From contig JAMXBD010001207.1 of the NCBI GenBank assembly GCA_024138025.1, positions 372,001 through 436,000 on the forward strand: DNA of 64,000 nt, written 5' to 3'. Position numbers and translations under genes: made by a program. The notes beneath the pieces were generated by a model. That model saw only the letters and a list, made by a program, of their open reading frames with translations, was not told the DNA's origin and did not search any database. Source of the DNA: Combretum micranthum. Its lineage: Eukaryota > Streptophyta > Magnoliopsida > Myrtales > Combretaceae. Shown one piece after another: positions 11,082-22,582 of the stretch (position 1 is its first letter; each line of letters begins with the position of its first letter).

Positions 11082-12490
11082 ATGAATCAATCTGCCAAAT
11101 CTTGCAACTTGTCTCAAAGATGGGTGATTTGCGTCCTTATCACCTCGGTTCTCCTCTCACACGGAATCCGGTGGAACAGGATTTCTTCTCCTCAGCTTGA
11201 TTTCCTTACTGATCAGCTTATGTTGCTACAAGCAACAAAGGATTCCCAGATGGACATGGAATACGATTTCTATCGAACTCATGTCCAGATTTGGAGAATA
11301 TTATAAGGATTCACTGATATTTATACAAGACGGCCAGACATCCTCGCGGGCCTGCTTAGGTTGATGTTCCACGACTGTTTTATCCAGGTTTTCTCGCTCA
11401 CATTATCTGTTTTCTTTTCTTTTTCTCTGTCTTTAGTCAGTCGCTCTATCGATTCTTGTTTGGTTGCATGGACTTTTCTGCAGGGCTGTGATGCTTCGGT
11501 GTTCCTGGACGACAGCAGTGGCAACAGCAGTCGATAGGCCATCCCCAACCAAACACTAAGGGGATTTGACGTCATCAACGAAATTAATCTGAGATTGAGA
11601 TCCACTGTCCTGGAGTTTCTTGCGCCGATATTGTTGTACTTGCCACAAGAGAAAGCATTCTCCTGGTACTCTACTGCTATGGATGCCCCTCTTTTTTTTC
11701 TTTTAATTTCTTCCCCCCTTTTTGGCATTTATTCTTTAAATTTAATGATTACCATGATGAAATTATCGTAGGCTGGTGGCCCTTTTTATCCTCTTTTAAC
11801 AGATAGAAGAGACTGTGTCCAATCCTACTTCTCTGAGGCAATGGCTGAAATCCCAAATCCAATGAAAACGTCACAAAGATTCTTGATCTGTTCGGCCGCA
11901 GAGGTTTCACAATTAGAGATACCGTCAGCCTCTTAGGTGATCTTTGGTTACCCCCTCTCCCCATTTTTGTAGCATAATCTTTCTATTCAGCTTTTGATGA
12001 GTTTCGCTTAATGTGTGAATTAGGAGATCACACCGTGGGCAAGATTGGATGCCAGTTCATTTCAAACCGCCTCCACAACTTCTCAGGAACTGCCCAGCCT
12101 GACCCGACTTTGCCTTCTGATTGACTCCAGGAATTGAGACGAAAATGTGGCAATGGAAGCCAGGGACTCAAATCTTGCATCTCATCAGGATCAGGCTTTG
12201 ACACCCATTATTACCGAAACTTGACGTGAGGATCTTTGCGGGCGGATCAGCAACTGATGGCAGATCCGAGAACTGCAAGGCTGGTAGAGGCATGTGCCTT
12301 TGATGATGTTCTACCTTTAGGATGGACTTTGCACGTGCTATGGTGAAGATGTACGCCCTAAGTACATTGAATCGATCTCAAGGGATGATCCGGAGAAATT
12401 GCTCCTCCCTAGCTGCGTGGCAGCTGGCGCTTCTAGGAGAGCAAGGGATCCTTTTAGGATAGCTTGATTGCTTAAGAATGCAAGACCCGG
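11082..12490 (+). pseudogene. Class III peroxidase pseudogene, copy A
   Basis: Class III peroxidases are secreted haem enzymes of the plant cell wall. Four exons can be followed. Exon 1 (11,082-11,390) opens MNQSAKSCNLSQRWV with a hydrophobic signal sequence (VICVLITSVLLS), then MDMEYDFYR and, after a shift, LLRLMFHDCFIQ with the distal haem-site His. Exon 2 (from 11,485) gives GCDASVFLDDSSGNSSR and NQTLRGFDVINEI. Exon 3 (about 11,771-11,937) gives GPFYPLLTDRRDCVQSYF and LDLFGRRGFTIRDTVSLLG. Exon 4 (from about 12,024) gives [12 protein letters not shown] with the proximal His, then DPTLPSD, SLRADQQLMADPRTARLVEA. GT-AG introns are preserved. Inactivating changes include frameshifts in exons 1 and 2, TAG after GNSSR and several stops in exon 4. 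It is a dead gene, tail-to-tail with copy B. Confidence 0.9.
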
Positions 12491-12620
12491 AAGAACGGTG
12501 TATTTGTTTTACAAATTCTAGAAAAGAAAGTACTTAAATGTTGCATTGGATGCTAAACTACTTATCCATGCTCATTTCTGTGGCTTTTCCACAATGTCCT
12601 GCTAAAATGGTCTTGTAACC

Positions 12621-12626
12621 TTTTTT

Positions 12627-12664
<38 letters not shown>
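12621..12664. repeat. Poly-T tract
   Basis: About 44 bases of nearly pure T lie just past the end of peroxidase copy A. The inverted copy has A-runs at the matching place (about 15,750-15,820), so the tract predates or accompanied the duplication. Confidence 0.9.
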
Positions 12665-12665
<1 letters not shown>

Positions 12666-13530
12666 AAGTAATCGATTTGTATATGAATTTTTCATATAGC
12701 TATTCTGGTTCTATTTGATCGTTCCAGGAAGATCTGGTTACTGCAAAAGCCTATCTTAATGGCTCAGAGATATAGGTAGATCATGGGGTATCAACATCAA
12801 ATGGTCCGATTCTTATCTGGTTGTTATGAGCTGTGAAGACAGTTATTGGCAGTTCTCCAGGTAAGATGGATAACCTCCATTATCAATCGTTGCATAATTA
12901 TAGGTTCGAAGTAATAAATTATTTTTTTAATTATTATAAGTATAATTTCTCTTAGATTCATAATCCTCGACTGATCTGTGTATTCAGTTGAAGAAAAGAA
13001 GTTAAAATCATGCTGGCTTTCTCGTTTAAAAACTGAAAAAAAAAAAATTATCAGGTACTGTTTTTAATTATCTTAATTTAAAAAAAGAGGAAAAAATTAT
13101 AATGACTCAAGTTTTTTATATTTGTTCCATTTATTATTCAATTTTCTTTTTAATTTTGTAGTCATTGAATTTACAATTTTCAATCCCACCTTTGCAACAT
13201 TTTTGGACTCTCCATTAAAATAATCAAGAATGGAGTGAATAAAGTTCATTCAATAAAATTATCAAACTAGACCGAAATTTGAGCCATAATAAATAGGATA
13301 AAGGAGAATAAATGAAATTATAATATGAATGGCAAGGAATTTCTGATTCATAAATGGCAAGCTTACCCATACCTTCATCTAAAGGACTTTCCGTCAATCA
13401 TCTAAACTTGTATTACTTTCATAATGGGTTAAAATCAGTCACTCCTATCCTATATAATTGACCCATGTGGAACATCTAGAGATTATATTATAAGACCTAA
13501 ATAAATAGTCCTTCACCATTTATAATCAAG

Positions 13531-14029
13531 TCATAATAACTAAGAAATACATAAATACTTCTATTCATAAACACTTTACATTTTATTTCTTTACAAGATA
13601 ATCATATTTTCCTATTCCTTTCTAATCAACTAACCTGTCATGTATTATTGGAAAAAACAGTACTATCCACTTTTGGGGGTAATAGTTTGAATAAAAGATG
13701 AAAGATTGTTATAGTTATAAATAAATACATACATATATATATAAGAAATCGCTAACACTTTTATTAGGATGCCACTGAGAGAATGTTGATGTGACAAGTT
13801 AATTTTGCAAGTGACAAATCCAAAATTAAATAAAGATAAATCAAAAGAAAATGTTATTTACGCTCAATGCCAATGGAGATTATTTAGTTGCTAGCATTTT
13901 ATGAAATATTCAAGCGAATAATAATAATAATCATAATATATTATAATATTATTATATTACAATAATTTACAGGAAAGGAAATATCAAGAATTTACTATAC
14001 ACATCCCTTTTCTAATATAATATAGATGT
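13531..14029. other. Spacer at the centre of the inverted duplication
   Basis: AT-rich sequence with TA-rich and TAATAA-rich stretches lies between the two duplicated arms. I see no gene in it. Confidence 0.5.
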
Positions 14030-14132
14030 TTCAAATAGGTCTAGAGGAATGGGAAAGAAGTGGCTGATTGTTCCACATGGGTTAACCCATTATGAAATTA
14101 ATACAATATATTATCCAACACAACTTTACAAG

Positions 14133-15000
14133 TAGGGATGTAAACGGGTCGGGTCATCCTGTCCCAAAACCCGACCCGATTACAAAATAGGTGTCCCAGA
14201 ACCCGACCCGACCCGATTATTTAGGAACCCGCCCGACCCGAACCGACCCGTTTAATATATTACATAATTAAATGCATCATTTTATTATTTCATTAAATTA
14301 TTATTGTAGTGAGGCATGTTGAGGAGGGCAAAAATTTCAATGGAGTTGATAAAATCCTAATTTTTATTTTAAAAAAATTAGAAAACGTTAAAGACAGGTA
14401 AAAATTATTAAACATGAAAATTGAATATATAAGATAAAGTCAATAACTCAAGACATGTCATTGCCTAAAATTATTAGAAGACTTACATATATATTATATA
14501 TATATATATATATAAAATACATCCAACTAATAATAATAATAATAATAATAATAATGACACTACACGACGATCTATATATTCTTGATTTATTTGTCATTAT
14601 ATATATATATAATATATTTTTCTGAGAAAATTAATTTTTATACTTTGTTGTATGCATGGAAAAGAAATGAATTTTGAAAAAGTGGGGAAGGTGCACATGG
14701 AAACCGATTTTCTCTGGATAATTGGTCAGTGATTATTAATTGTAAATATAATTTATATCCTATCATGTGACTCAATACATGAATAACAAAATAATTATAT
14801 GAAAAGCATCATTCAACTAATGAATAAGTAAATTCCTTAAACTAAATTTTTAATTTTTTTAAATTAAATCGGGTCGGGTTTTCCCAACGGGTTATGAGTA
14901 CAACCCAAAACCCGACCCTAAACTTATAGGGTATGACCTATAGGGTTTTTAGCAGGGTGGGCGGGGGGTACCCTATAACGACCCGCCCGGTTGCATCCTA
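14133..15000. mobile_element. Non-autonomous hAT element (868 bp)
   Basis: The ends are TAGGGATGTAAACGGGTCGG and, on the other strand, TAGGATGCAACCGGGCGGG, an imperfect terminal inverted repeat. They are flanked by a perfect 8-bp duplication TTTACAAG (14,125-14,132 and 15,001-15,008), the length made by hAT transposases. Subterminal regions are crowded with ACCCGACCCG motifs on both sides, the usual hAT subterminal repeats. The AT-rich interior holds a (TAA)n run near 14,529 and no transposase, so it must be mobilised in trans. Confidence 0.9.
14525..14557. repeat. TAA microsatellite
   Basis: About ten TAA units lie inside the hAT element. Confidence 0.9.
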
Positions 15001-15984
15001 TTTACAAGTTCAGATGGTGAGGAAGCCTTATTATAATAATTTCACTAATTCTCGTTTATTCACTTCATTCATGATTATTTTAATTGGAGTCCAAAAGTGT
15101 TGCAAAGGTGGGATTGAAAATTGTAAAATCAATGACTTCTAAATTTTAAAAATTTTGAATAATTAATAGAAGAAGAATATCAAATAATTGAGTCACCATA
15201 AATCTTTCCTTCTTTTTTACGTTATGATAATTAAGAAAACTAGAACCTAATAAATTTTTTTCCAGGATTTATACGAGCAAGGCAGCATGATTTCAACTTC
15301 TTTTCTTCAATTGAATACGGATCAATTGAGGATTATGAACCTGCAGAGATATTATACTTGTAATAAATAAGTAAATATATACAATGCAACGATTTATTAG
15401 GGCCTAGGTAAATAATTAATTGCTTAAGCTTTTTGCTTCGCACACTCACATTCCAACTTATGTTCCTCCCATTGTATTACCTTGAGAACTACCAATAACA
15501 TCAATCTATGGTTTAAGAATGCTTTGATTTCATGTACTTCAGAGCAAGCAACGACAGCAACTACCAAGAAAAAAAATTAGAAGTGCAAAGCTTCCACTGT
15601 ATTGATAGATAAGTATAGGACCATTTGATCCCCATGATCATATCTCAAAGCCATTAACATAACCATTTATTTGCAGTAACGTGATCTTTCCAGATCGATC
15701 AGATAGAACTGCAAACTCAAACTTCAAACGAAAACTAGAATAACTATATGAAAAAAAAAAAAATCGTATGCAATATCAATTACTTCGCTGAAAATGTGCC
15801 CCAAAAAAAAAAAAAAAATAGAGGTTACAAGACCATTTTAGCAGGAAATTATCAAAAAGTCATAGAATTAATCATGGATCAAGTGTTTAGCATCCACTGC
15901 AACATTTAAACCCCAAGTAGTCTTTTTTTTCAGAATTTGAAAGCAAATATACCTTTCTTCTGGAACATGCAATCTTAACGAATC

Positions 15985-17143
15985 AAGCTACCCTAAACGA
16001 TCCCTTACTCTCGAAGATGGGCCAGCCGCTACACAGCTAAGGAGGAATTTCCCCGGATCATCCGTTGCGATCAAGTCAATGTACTCAGACTGGCCATCTT
16101 CTCCATAGCGCGTGCAAAGCCCATCCTAAACGTATAACCATCATCAGAGGCATATGCCTCTACCAGCCTAGCAGTTCTCGGATCTGCCATCAGTTGCTGA
16201 TCCGCGCGCAAAGATCCTCTCCCCTGCATCAAGTTTCGGTAAAAATGGTCGTCAAAACCTGATCCTGATAAGATGGAAGAGTTAAGTCCCTGGCTTCCAT
16301 CGCCACATTTTCATCTCAATTCTTCGAGATAATCCGAAGGCAAAGTCGGGTCAGGCTGGCCAGTCCCAGAGAAGTTGTGGAGGCGGTCTGTGCTGAAATG
16401 GCATTCAATCTCGCCCATGTTATGAGCTCTTAATTCACATAATAAGTGAAACACATCGAAAGCCGAATAGAAAGATTATGCAACAAAATGAGGAGGGTTT
16501 AACGAAAGATTACCAAAGAGGCTGACGGTATCTCTCATCGTGAAACCTCTGCGGCCGAATAGATCAAGAATACTTGTGATGTTTTCATTTGGATTTGGGA
16601 TTTCAGTCATTGCCTCGGAGAAGTAGGATTGAACACTGTCTCTTCAACCGTCAAAAGAGGATAAAAAGTGCCACCAGCCTGACAACAGCATCGTCGTCAT
16701 CGTAATCATTAAATTAAAGAATAAATCCCAAAAGGGTGAAAAGAAGGGAAAAGAAAGGAGAAAAAAGGGACGTTAGAGTACCAGGAGAATGCGTTCTCTT
16801 GTGGCAAGTACAAGAATATCGGCGTAAGAAACAACTTCAGGACAGTGATTCTCAATCTCAGACTTAATTTCGTCGATGACGTCGAAATCCCTCAGTGTTT
16901 GGTTAGGGATGGCCTGCTTCTCTGTTTATCGACTGCTGTTGCCACCGCTCTCGTCCAGGAATACCGAAGCATCACAGCCCTCCAGGAAAGTCCATGCAAC
17001 CAAACAAGAATCGATGGAGCGATAGACTAAATCAAGGAAAAAGAAAACGAAAAAGAAAAATAATACAGATAATGTCAGCAAGAAAACCTTGATGAAGCAG
17101 TCGTGGAACATCAATCTATGCAGGCCCGCGGGGATGTCCGGGC
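15985..17143 (-). pseudogene. Class III peroxidase pseudogene, copy B (exons 1b-4)
   Basis: The minus strand carries the second half of exon 1 (17,143-17,088: PDIPAGLHRLMFHDCFIK, distal His present) with a GT donor. Exon 2 (about 16,981-16,785) gives GCDASVFLDESGGNSSR, a stop, AIPNQTLRDFDVIDEI, then PEVVSYADILVLATRERILL. Exon 3 (about 16,682-16,513) gives FYPLLTV and, after a shift, SVQSYFSEAMTEIPNPNEN and LDLFGRRGFTMRDTVSLFG. Exon 4 (about 16,430-15,985) gives AHNMGEIECHFSTDRLHNF with the proximal His, SGFDDHFYRNLMQGRGSLRA and ADQQLMADPRTARLVEAYA. It is better preserved than copy A in exon 4 but has a stop after GNSSR, frameshifts and stops near the C-terminus. The copia element at 17,144 cuts exon 1. 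Confidence 0.9.
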
Positions 17144-18604
17144 TGTTGGGAATTTACGATCCAAATCTGAATCGTGCAGCGGAAAATTTTTTTTTTTTTT
17201 TAATTCCCAATCGGATCCAAGCATTTCAATTAAATCAGAAATAAAAGGGAATCGTGTACCTTTTTATTTTGATGATGGGATCAAGGAGATGCAGATTATA
17301 CCAACTCCCTCTACCGGTATCCACGCGAATGAATTGGATCTTCGTGTGTGCTAGCACGTCGAAAAATTTCGACCTTTGGGAATCCCTCTCTCTTTCTTTC
17401 TAGGTTACGAATTTTCTTTTCTAAATGACGGCCAGCGTCAGATGATCAAAAATTAACCTAGAAAGAGAATATATATAGAAGGGTTATGTCCCTTCAATTA
17501 CCCTGATATATATAAGGGTTATGTCTTTTCAAATTACCCTGAACAAATTAGGGTTTATGTAGAAAGACATATATATCCTTATTATCTTAATTTATTTATT
17601 TGTTAATTTTAATCTAATTAAAATCGACAAATAAATAATTAATCAATTCCCAATACGATTATCGAAGATCCATCTTATTCATTCTTTATGTGTGACCCTG
17701 TAGGTTCACATAAAATTGGTAGTAGCTCTTAAACATTTTTAGGACTACAAGACATAATTGGTCTCTAGCAAGACATTATGTCTACCCAATTTTAGTGAAG
17801 ATCGATGATCCGACTTTACCTACTAACAGTTAGTCATTCAGTCCTTTTGTTACACGATATCTTATAATCAAACATAAGGTGTGGATCAAAACACTCTTAT
17901 ATTGTCTAATTACTTATTTCTTGAATCTAGAGTTTGACTGACTTAAACAAATGATATTGATAACTCTTTATCAATTCATTCGAGCATGGCCATGCATTTC
18001 TCAGTCTTACTCATCAAGAGGCCGATAGATATCTCTCTCAAATTAATGAGATGAACAAATCCCTTCACTAACACTCACATTCCTCTATATAACATATTGC
18101 ATGCCCAAGTTTATTCTTGCAATCATCCGATTAAAGATGATGAAGAGATGAATCAAAACATGAAAACTGTTATATAGGAATCCATGGTGCCATTAGGTCA
18201 AAGGACAAACAACATTGTAAAAAGAATACTTATTGCATTGATCCATACAGTATTCTTATATTGGTCAATCCAATACAATACACTCCTGTTTGTATCTATG
18301 TGCTGAATTGATATCCCATATCCATGATCAGTAAAACTTGATCATCATACAGCAATCATACTAGTCTTAATTCATTATCATTCCACATAATGAGTGACTA
18401 GGGATAATTTAGAATAAAGTTATAATTCAGCTTATGGTTCTACTATTAAAGTCACATACTTTAATGACATAAGGTATAACTAAATATTCAAGGAATAACA
18501 TTACCAAAGTAAATAGGCCAAAAATAACTTTGATAATTAAAATGACTTGATAACAAACATACAAATGATAAAGAATCCATATGGCCTAGGGCACATAACT
18601 AGCA
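17144..18604 (-). mobile_element. 3' LTR of the copia element
   Basis: The 1,461-bp block starts TGTTGGGAATTTACG and ends CATAACTAGCA on the plus strand. It is nearly identical to 24,526-25,987. Most differences are one- or two-base indels or C/T changes. Confidence 0.95.
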
Positions 18605-18615
18605 ATCTCCCACTT
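18605..18615 (-). other. Polypurine tract
   Basis: The minus strand reads AAGTGGGAGAT immediately before the 3' LTR. This is the usual place and composition of the plus-strand primer of copia elements. Confidence 0.85.
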
Positions 18616-18618
18616 GCA

Positions 18619-21549
18619 CTAGGCCTGGCTAACAACAGATTTGATGCCTAACGCACAAGTATGACCATCATGCTTAGACTGGGAAAGAGGCTTAGTCAAT
18701 GGATCAGCAACATTGTCATCTGTGTGTACTCTGCATATCTTGACATCTCCTCTATCGACGATCTCTCGAATGAGATGGTATCGTCTGAGTATGTGTTTGG
18801 ATCGCTGATGTGATCTTGGTTCCTTAGCCTGTGCAATGGCTCCATTGTTGTCACAATAGAGGGCTACAGGATCTGCAATACTAGGAACAACTCCCAAAGA
18901 AGTAATGAACTTCTTGATCCAAACTGCTTCCTTAGCTGCATCTGATGCTGCTATATACTCAGCTTCTGTTGTAGAATCTGCGACTGTATCCTGTTTGGAA
19001 CTTTTCCAGCTTACAGCACCTCCATTCAAACAAAACACATAACCAGATTGCGATCTGTAATCATCTAAATCGGACTGAAAACTGGCATCCGTGTAACCAT
19101 TAACAACCAGATCGCCTTCTTGTCCTCCATATGTCAAAACTACATCCTTAGTCCTTCGTAAGTACTTTAGAATGTTTTTGACTGCTATCCAGTGACTCTC
19201 ACCTGGATCTGATTGATATCTACTAGTGATGCTTAATGCATAAGCGACATCTGGTCGAGTGCATAACATGGCATACATGATGGAACCAATAGCCGAGGCA
19301 TATGGAATCCTACTCATGCGTTCCCGCTCTTCCTTAGAAGCAGGACATTGAGTCTTACTCAATTTGATTCCATGTGACATTGGTAGGAATCCTCTTTTGG
19401 AGTTTTCCATACTAAACCTTTTAAGTACTTTGTCAATGTATGCACTTTGACTCAGGTTAATGATCTTTCTAGATCTATCTCTATAGATCTTGATGCCTAG
19501 AATATAGGCAGCTTCACCTAAGTCCTTCATTGAGAAACAATTTCCTAACCATGTTTTTACGGTCTGTAATGTAGGAATATCGTTTCCAATGAGTAATATG
19601 TCGTCTACATAAAGCACCAAGAAAACTATTGCGCTCCCACTAACTTTCTTGTAAACACAAGGTTCATCTTCATTCTTGATGAAATCAAACTGTTTGATTG
19701 CTTCATCAAAACGAAGATTCCAACTCCGAGATGCTTGCTTCAATCCATAAATGGACCTTTGAAGCTTGCAAACTTTATGTGAATTTCCTGGAATGTCAAA
19801 ACCTTCAGGTTGTGTCATGTACACATCCTCGAGAAGGCTTCCATTCAAGAAAGCTGTTTTGACATCCATTTGCCATATTTCGTAGTCATAATACGCAGCT
19901 ATAGCAAGGAGAATTCTAATAGATTTAAGCATGACTACAGGTGAAAAGGTTTCATCATAGTCTATACCATGAGTTTGTTTAAAACCTTTTGCGACTAGTC
20001 GAGCTTTATATGTATGTACTTTACCATCCATGTCAGTTTTCTTTTTGAAAACCCATTTACACCCAATGGTTTTGACACCATCAGGTGGATCAATCAAAGT
20101 CCAAACTTGATTATCATACATGGATTGCATTTCCGTTTTCATGGCTGCTAACCATTTCTCAGAGTCAGGGCCCTTTATCGCTTCCTGGTATGACACGGGC
20201 TCACTTTGATCTATGAGTATCACATCACGATCATCAGTGACTAGAAATCCATATCTCAAAGGCTCATGATGAATCCTACCAGATCTGCGCGGGCCTTCAG
20301 CTAGTGGTGCAGGCTCAACAACATTTTGTGAGTCTGATTGAATATCCATCAAAGGTGTTATGTCTGTTTGTGGTTCTCGAACTTCTTCGAGTTGTACTTT
20401 ACTCCCACTAGTTCCTTTAGAGACAAATTCTCTTTCTAGGAAGTGACCGTTACGAGCAACAAACACTTTGTTCTCAGATCGGTTGTAGAAGTAGTATCCT
20501 TTTGTTTCTTTTGGGTATCCCACAAACAAACATTTATCAGATTTGGGTGCCAATTTGTCAGACAATTGACGTTTGACATAAGCATCACAGCCCCATATCT
20601 TTAGAAAAGACAAGCTAGGACGTTTTCCAGTCCATAATTCATATGGTGTCTTTTCAACTGATTTTGATGGAACTCTATTTAATATGAACGCAGCAGTTTC
20701 AAGGGCATATCCCCAAAAGGATATTGGAAGATCTGTCTGACTCATCATCGATCTAACCATATCTAATAAGGTACGATTCCTCCTTTCAGAAACGCCATTC
20801 CATTGTGGTGTTCCTGGAGGAGTCAATTGTGAGACTATCCCACAATCCTTAAGATAGTCAGAAAATTCTTGGTTTAAATATTCACCACCTCGATCTGATC
20901 GAATGGCCTTAATATTTTTACCAAGTTGATTTTGCACTTCATTTTTGAACATCTTGAACTTTTCAAAAGATTCAGATTTATGCTTCATGAGATACAGATA
21001 TCCATACCTACTGAAGTCATCAGTGAAAGTAATGAAGTACAAATAACCTCCTCTAGCAGGTGAACTTAATGGTCCACATACATCTGTATGTATTAGGGCC
21101 AATAAGTCAATGGCTCTCTCACCTTTTCCAGTGAAAGGAGCTTTTGTCATCTTACCCATTAAACAAGATTCACATGATTCATATGATTCAAAGTCAAATG
21201 AATTCAGAAGTCCATCTTGATGAAGCTTAGATATGCGTTTCTCATTAATGTGTCCCAAGCGACAATGCCAGAAGTAGGTTGGATTCAAATTATTAGATTT
21301 GAATCTTTTGGTATTAATGTTATGGATGGACTTATTATCAGAATCATCAAAGTTCAGAACATAGAGACCATTCACTAAATGAGCAAGACCATAAAAGATG
21401 TCTCTATGATGGATAGAAATTATATTATTCTCAATAATAAATTTAAAACCATCCTTGTCTAAACAAGAAACTGAAATAATGTTGCAGCTCATAGCTGGCA
21501 CATAATAACAATTATTTAAAATTAAAATAAGTCCAGAAGGCAAAGTCAA
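18619..21549 (-). CDS. Copia pol: integrase, reverse transcriptase, RNase H
   Basis: This 976-codon open frame carries the enzymes that copy and insert the element. Residues 11-25 are the end of the protease region (NNCYYVPAMSCNIIS). FWHCRLGH at 93-100 opens the zinc-binding pre-integrase segment. The integrase core shows the catalytic triad D (HTDVCGP, about 156), D (IRSDRGGEY, about 219) and E (NGVSERRN, about 255). RT starts near WVFKKK (about 499), with KARLVAKGF, DVKTAFLNG (about 562) and the catalytic YVDD (647-650). RNase H is near the C-terminus (SSKQDTVADSTTEAEYIA, then HILRRYHLIREI). All key residues are present and the frame is uninterrupted. The true polyprotein begins upstream: a frameshift at about 21,546 separates this frame from gag-protease. 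The listed start is simply the first Met of the frame. Confidence 0.95.
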   Translation of the reverse strand: MTLPSGLILILNNCYYVPAMSCNIISVSCLDKDGFKFIIENNIISIHHRDIFYGLAHLVNGLYVLNFDDSDNKSIHNINTKRFKSNNLNPTYFWHCRLGHINEKRISKLHQDGLLNSFDFESYESCESCLMGKMTKAPFTGKGERAIDLLALIHTDVCGPLSSPARGGYLYFITFTDDFSRYGYLYLMKHKSESFEKFKMFKNEVQNQLGKNIKAIRSDRGGEYLNQEFSDYLKDCGIVSQLTPPGTPQWNGVSERRNRTLLDMVRSMMSQTDLPISFWGYALETAAFILNRVPSKSVEKTPYELWTGKRPSLSFLKIWGCDAYVKRQLSDKLAPKSDKCLFVGYPKETKGYYFYNRSENKVFVARNGHFLEREFVSKGTSGSKVQLEEVREPQTDITPLMDIQSDSQNVVEPAPLAEGPRRSGRIHHEPLRYGFLVTDDRDVILIDQSEPVSYQEAIKGPDSEKWLAAMKTEMQSMYDNQVWTLIDPPDGVKTIGCKWVFKKKTDMDGKVHTYKARLVAKGFKQTHGIDYDETFSPVVMLKSIRILLAIAAYYDYEIWQMDVKTAFLNGSLLEDVYMTQPEGFDIPGNSHKVCKLQRSIYGLKQASRSWNLRFDEAIKQFDFIKNEDEPCVYKKVSGSAIVFLVLYVDDILLIGNDIPTLQTVKTWLGNCFSMKDLGEAAYILGIKIYRDRSRKIINLSQSAYIDKVLKRFSMENSKRGFLPMSHGIKLSKTQCPASKEERERMSRIPYASAIGSIMYAMLCTRPDVAYALSITSRYQSDPGESHWIAVKNILKYLRRTKDVVLTYGGQEGDLVVNGYTDASFQSDLDDYRSQSGYVFCLNGGAVSWKSSKQDTVADSTTEAEYIAASDAAKEAVWIKKFITSLGVVPSIADPVALYCDNNGAIAQAKEPRSHQRSKHILRRYHLIREIVDRGDVKICRVHTDDNVADPLTKPLSQSKHDGHTCALGIKSVVSQA

Positions 21550-22109
21550 TTCAAAAGTTCCTGGCTAGGCAGTGCAGCAACCTTTGCTCCATTTGCCACG
21601 CGTAAGTCCACTTCGCCTTTAGTCAACTTTCTACTTTGCTTGAGACCCTGCACATTTGCACAAATGTGAGATCCACAGCCAGTATCTAATACCCATGATG
21701 CAGAAGTAGATAAATTGATTTGTATGACATAAATACCTGAAGTGGTAGTCTCACTACCCTTCTTCTTTTTCAGATCCTCCAAATATAGCTTGCAATTTCT
21801 TTTCCAATGACCCGGTTCATTGCAGAAAAAGCAAATCCCTTCTTTGGGTGGCTTGGCCTTTTTCTGAGATTTGGGCTTTTTAGCATTGGTCTGACCTTTT
21901 GCTTTTCCCTTTCCCTTACGTTTGCCATTGCCATTCCCTTTTTTTCTTCCCTGTCCCGCTTGAACCATCAGAACATTATTGTTTGTCTTAATGTTCTGTT
22001 CTGCATTCTTAAGCATCCCATGCAGCTCCATTATAGACGTATCCATTTTGTGCATGTTATAATTCATCACAAACTGGTTATAGCTAGGAGGTAAAGAGCC
22101 TAGGATCAT
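21546..22109 (-). CDS. Copia gag C-terminus, nucleocapsid and protease
   Basis: This 187-codon frame starts MILGSLPPSYNQFVMNYN, the C-terminal part of the gag core. A strongly basic Lys/Gly-rich segment (residues 54-90) follows, then a CCHC zinc knuckle (C93, C96, H101, C106; CFFCNEPGHWKRNC) that binds the RNA genome, and the aspartic protease site SWVLDTGCGSHIC (DTG at 142-144). The frame ends soon after GAKVAALPSQELLN, where a shift leads into the pol frame. It also lies in a different frame from the gag N-terminus (22,582-22,118). The two gag parts are one protein split by a single indel near 22,115. Confidence 0.9.
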   Translation of the reverse strand: MILGSLPPSYNQFVMNYNMHKMDTSIMELHGMLKNAEQNIKTNNNVLMVQAGQGRKKGNGNGKRKGKGKAKGQTNAKKPKSQKKAKPPKEGICFFCNEPGHWKRNCKLYLEDLKKKKGSETTTSGIYVIQINLSTSASWVLDTGCGSHICANVQGLKQSRKLTKGEVDLRVANGAKVAALPSQELLN

Positions 22110-22117
22110 ATCCGTGG

Positions 22118-22582
22118 CTAACTCCTACTAATAGGAGAACCAAGTCTCTCAAGTCTATCAATGTAGCTCTTCATTTTGAGTACATGTGCACTCACTGAGC
22201 TACCTGGAGCCATCTTACAAGAATTCAATTCCTGTGTGACTGTAAATCTTTCATGCCTTGCCTGTTCTTGGAACATTTCCTTAAGGTGTACGATCATATC
22301 GTACGCCGACTTGTGTTCCATCAGCTTCTGAAGCTCAGGTTCCATGCTAGCAAGCATGATGCAAGTCACATCCATTAAATCCTCTTTATGCTTGTTATAA
22401 GCATTTTTCTCGGCTCTTGGAGCATCAGCAGTAGGTTCATTTGGGATTGGCTCATCAATCACATACAACTTCCTTTCGTAGTTAAGAACAATTCTTAAGT
22501 TTCGATGCCAATCAAGGAAGTTTGTATTATTTAGTTTATCCTTTTCAATGATTGAACGCAAAGATGCATTGTTTGTTGCCAT
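22118..22582 (-). CDS. Copia gag N-terminal part
   Basis: The 154-codon frame begins MATNNASLRSIIEKDKLNN. It has the copia gag N-terminal signature NTNFLDWHRNLRIVL and the central-domain pattern ARHERFTVTQELNSCKM, SVSAHVLKMKSYIDRLERLG. This is the capsid-forming part of the particle protein. The frame ends at a stop that arises because of a one-base shift; the continuation is the frame at 22,109-21,546. The start is the first Met after a leader of about 1.9 kb and fits where copia gag normally begins. Confidence 0.9.
   Translation of the reverse strand: MATNNASLRSIIEKDKLNNTNFLDWHRNLRIVLNYERKLYVIDEPIPNEPTADAPRAEKNAYNKHKEDLMDVTCIMLASMEPELQKLMEHKSAYDMIVHLKEMFQEQARHERFTVTQELNSCKMAPGSSVSAHVLKMKSYIDRLERLGSPISRS

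Larger units (their letters stand above)
10980..13530 (+). repeat. Left arm of a large inverted duplication
   Basis: The peroxidase copy and its 3' flank to about 13,530 recur in inverted order at 14,030-17,143 plus 25,988-26,400. Matches outside the coding region include the transcript tail near 12,560-12,620 (against 15,820-15,900 inverted), the stretch 12,700-12,830 (against 15,600-15,790) and 13,150-13,240 (against 15,050-15,120). The centre of symmetry is about 13.6-13.97 kb. The boundaries are approximate. Confidence 0.75.
14030..17143 (-). repeat. Right arm of the large inverted duplication (inner part)
   Basis: This is the inverted counterpart of about 11,340-13,530. It is enlarged by the hAT insertion at 14,133-15,000 and cut at 17,143 by the copia insertion. 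The arm resumes at 25,988-26,400. Confidence 0.75.

Noticed and set aside
11321..11964. Two minus-strand open frames (135 and 71 codons)
   Set aside because: They lie antisense to exons 1-3 of peroxidase copy A, and their translations are reverse shadows of the peroxidase motifs.
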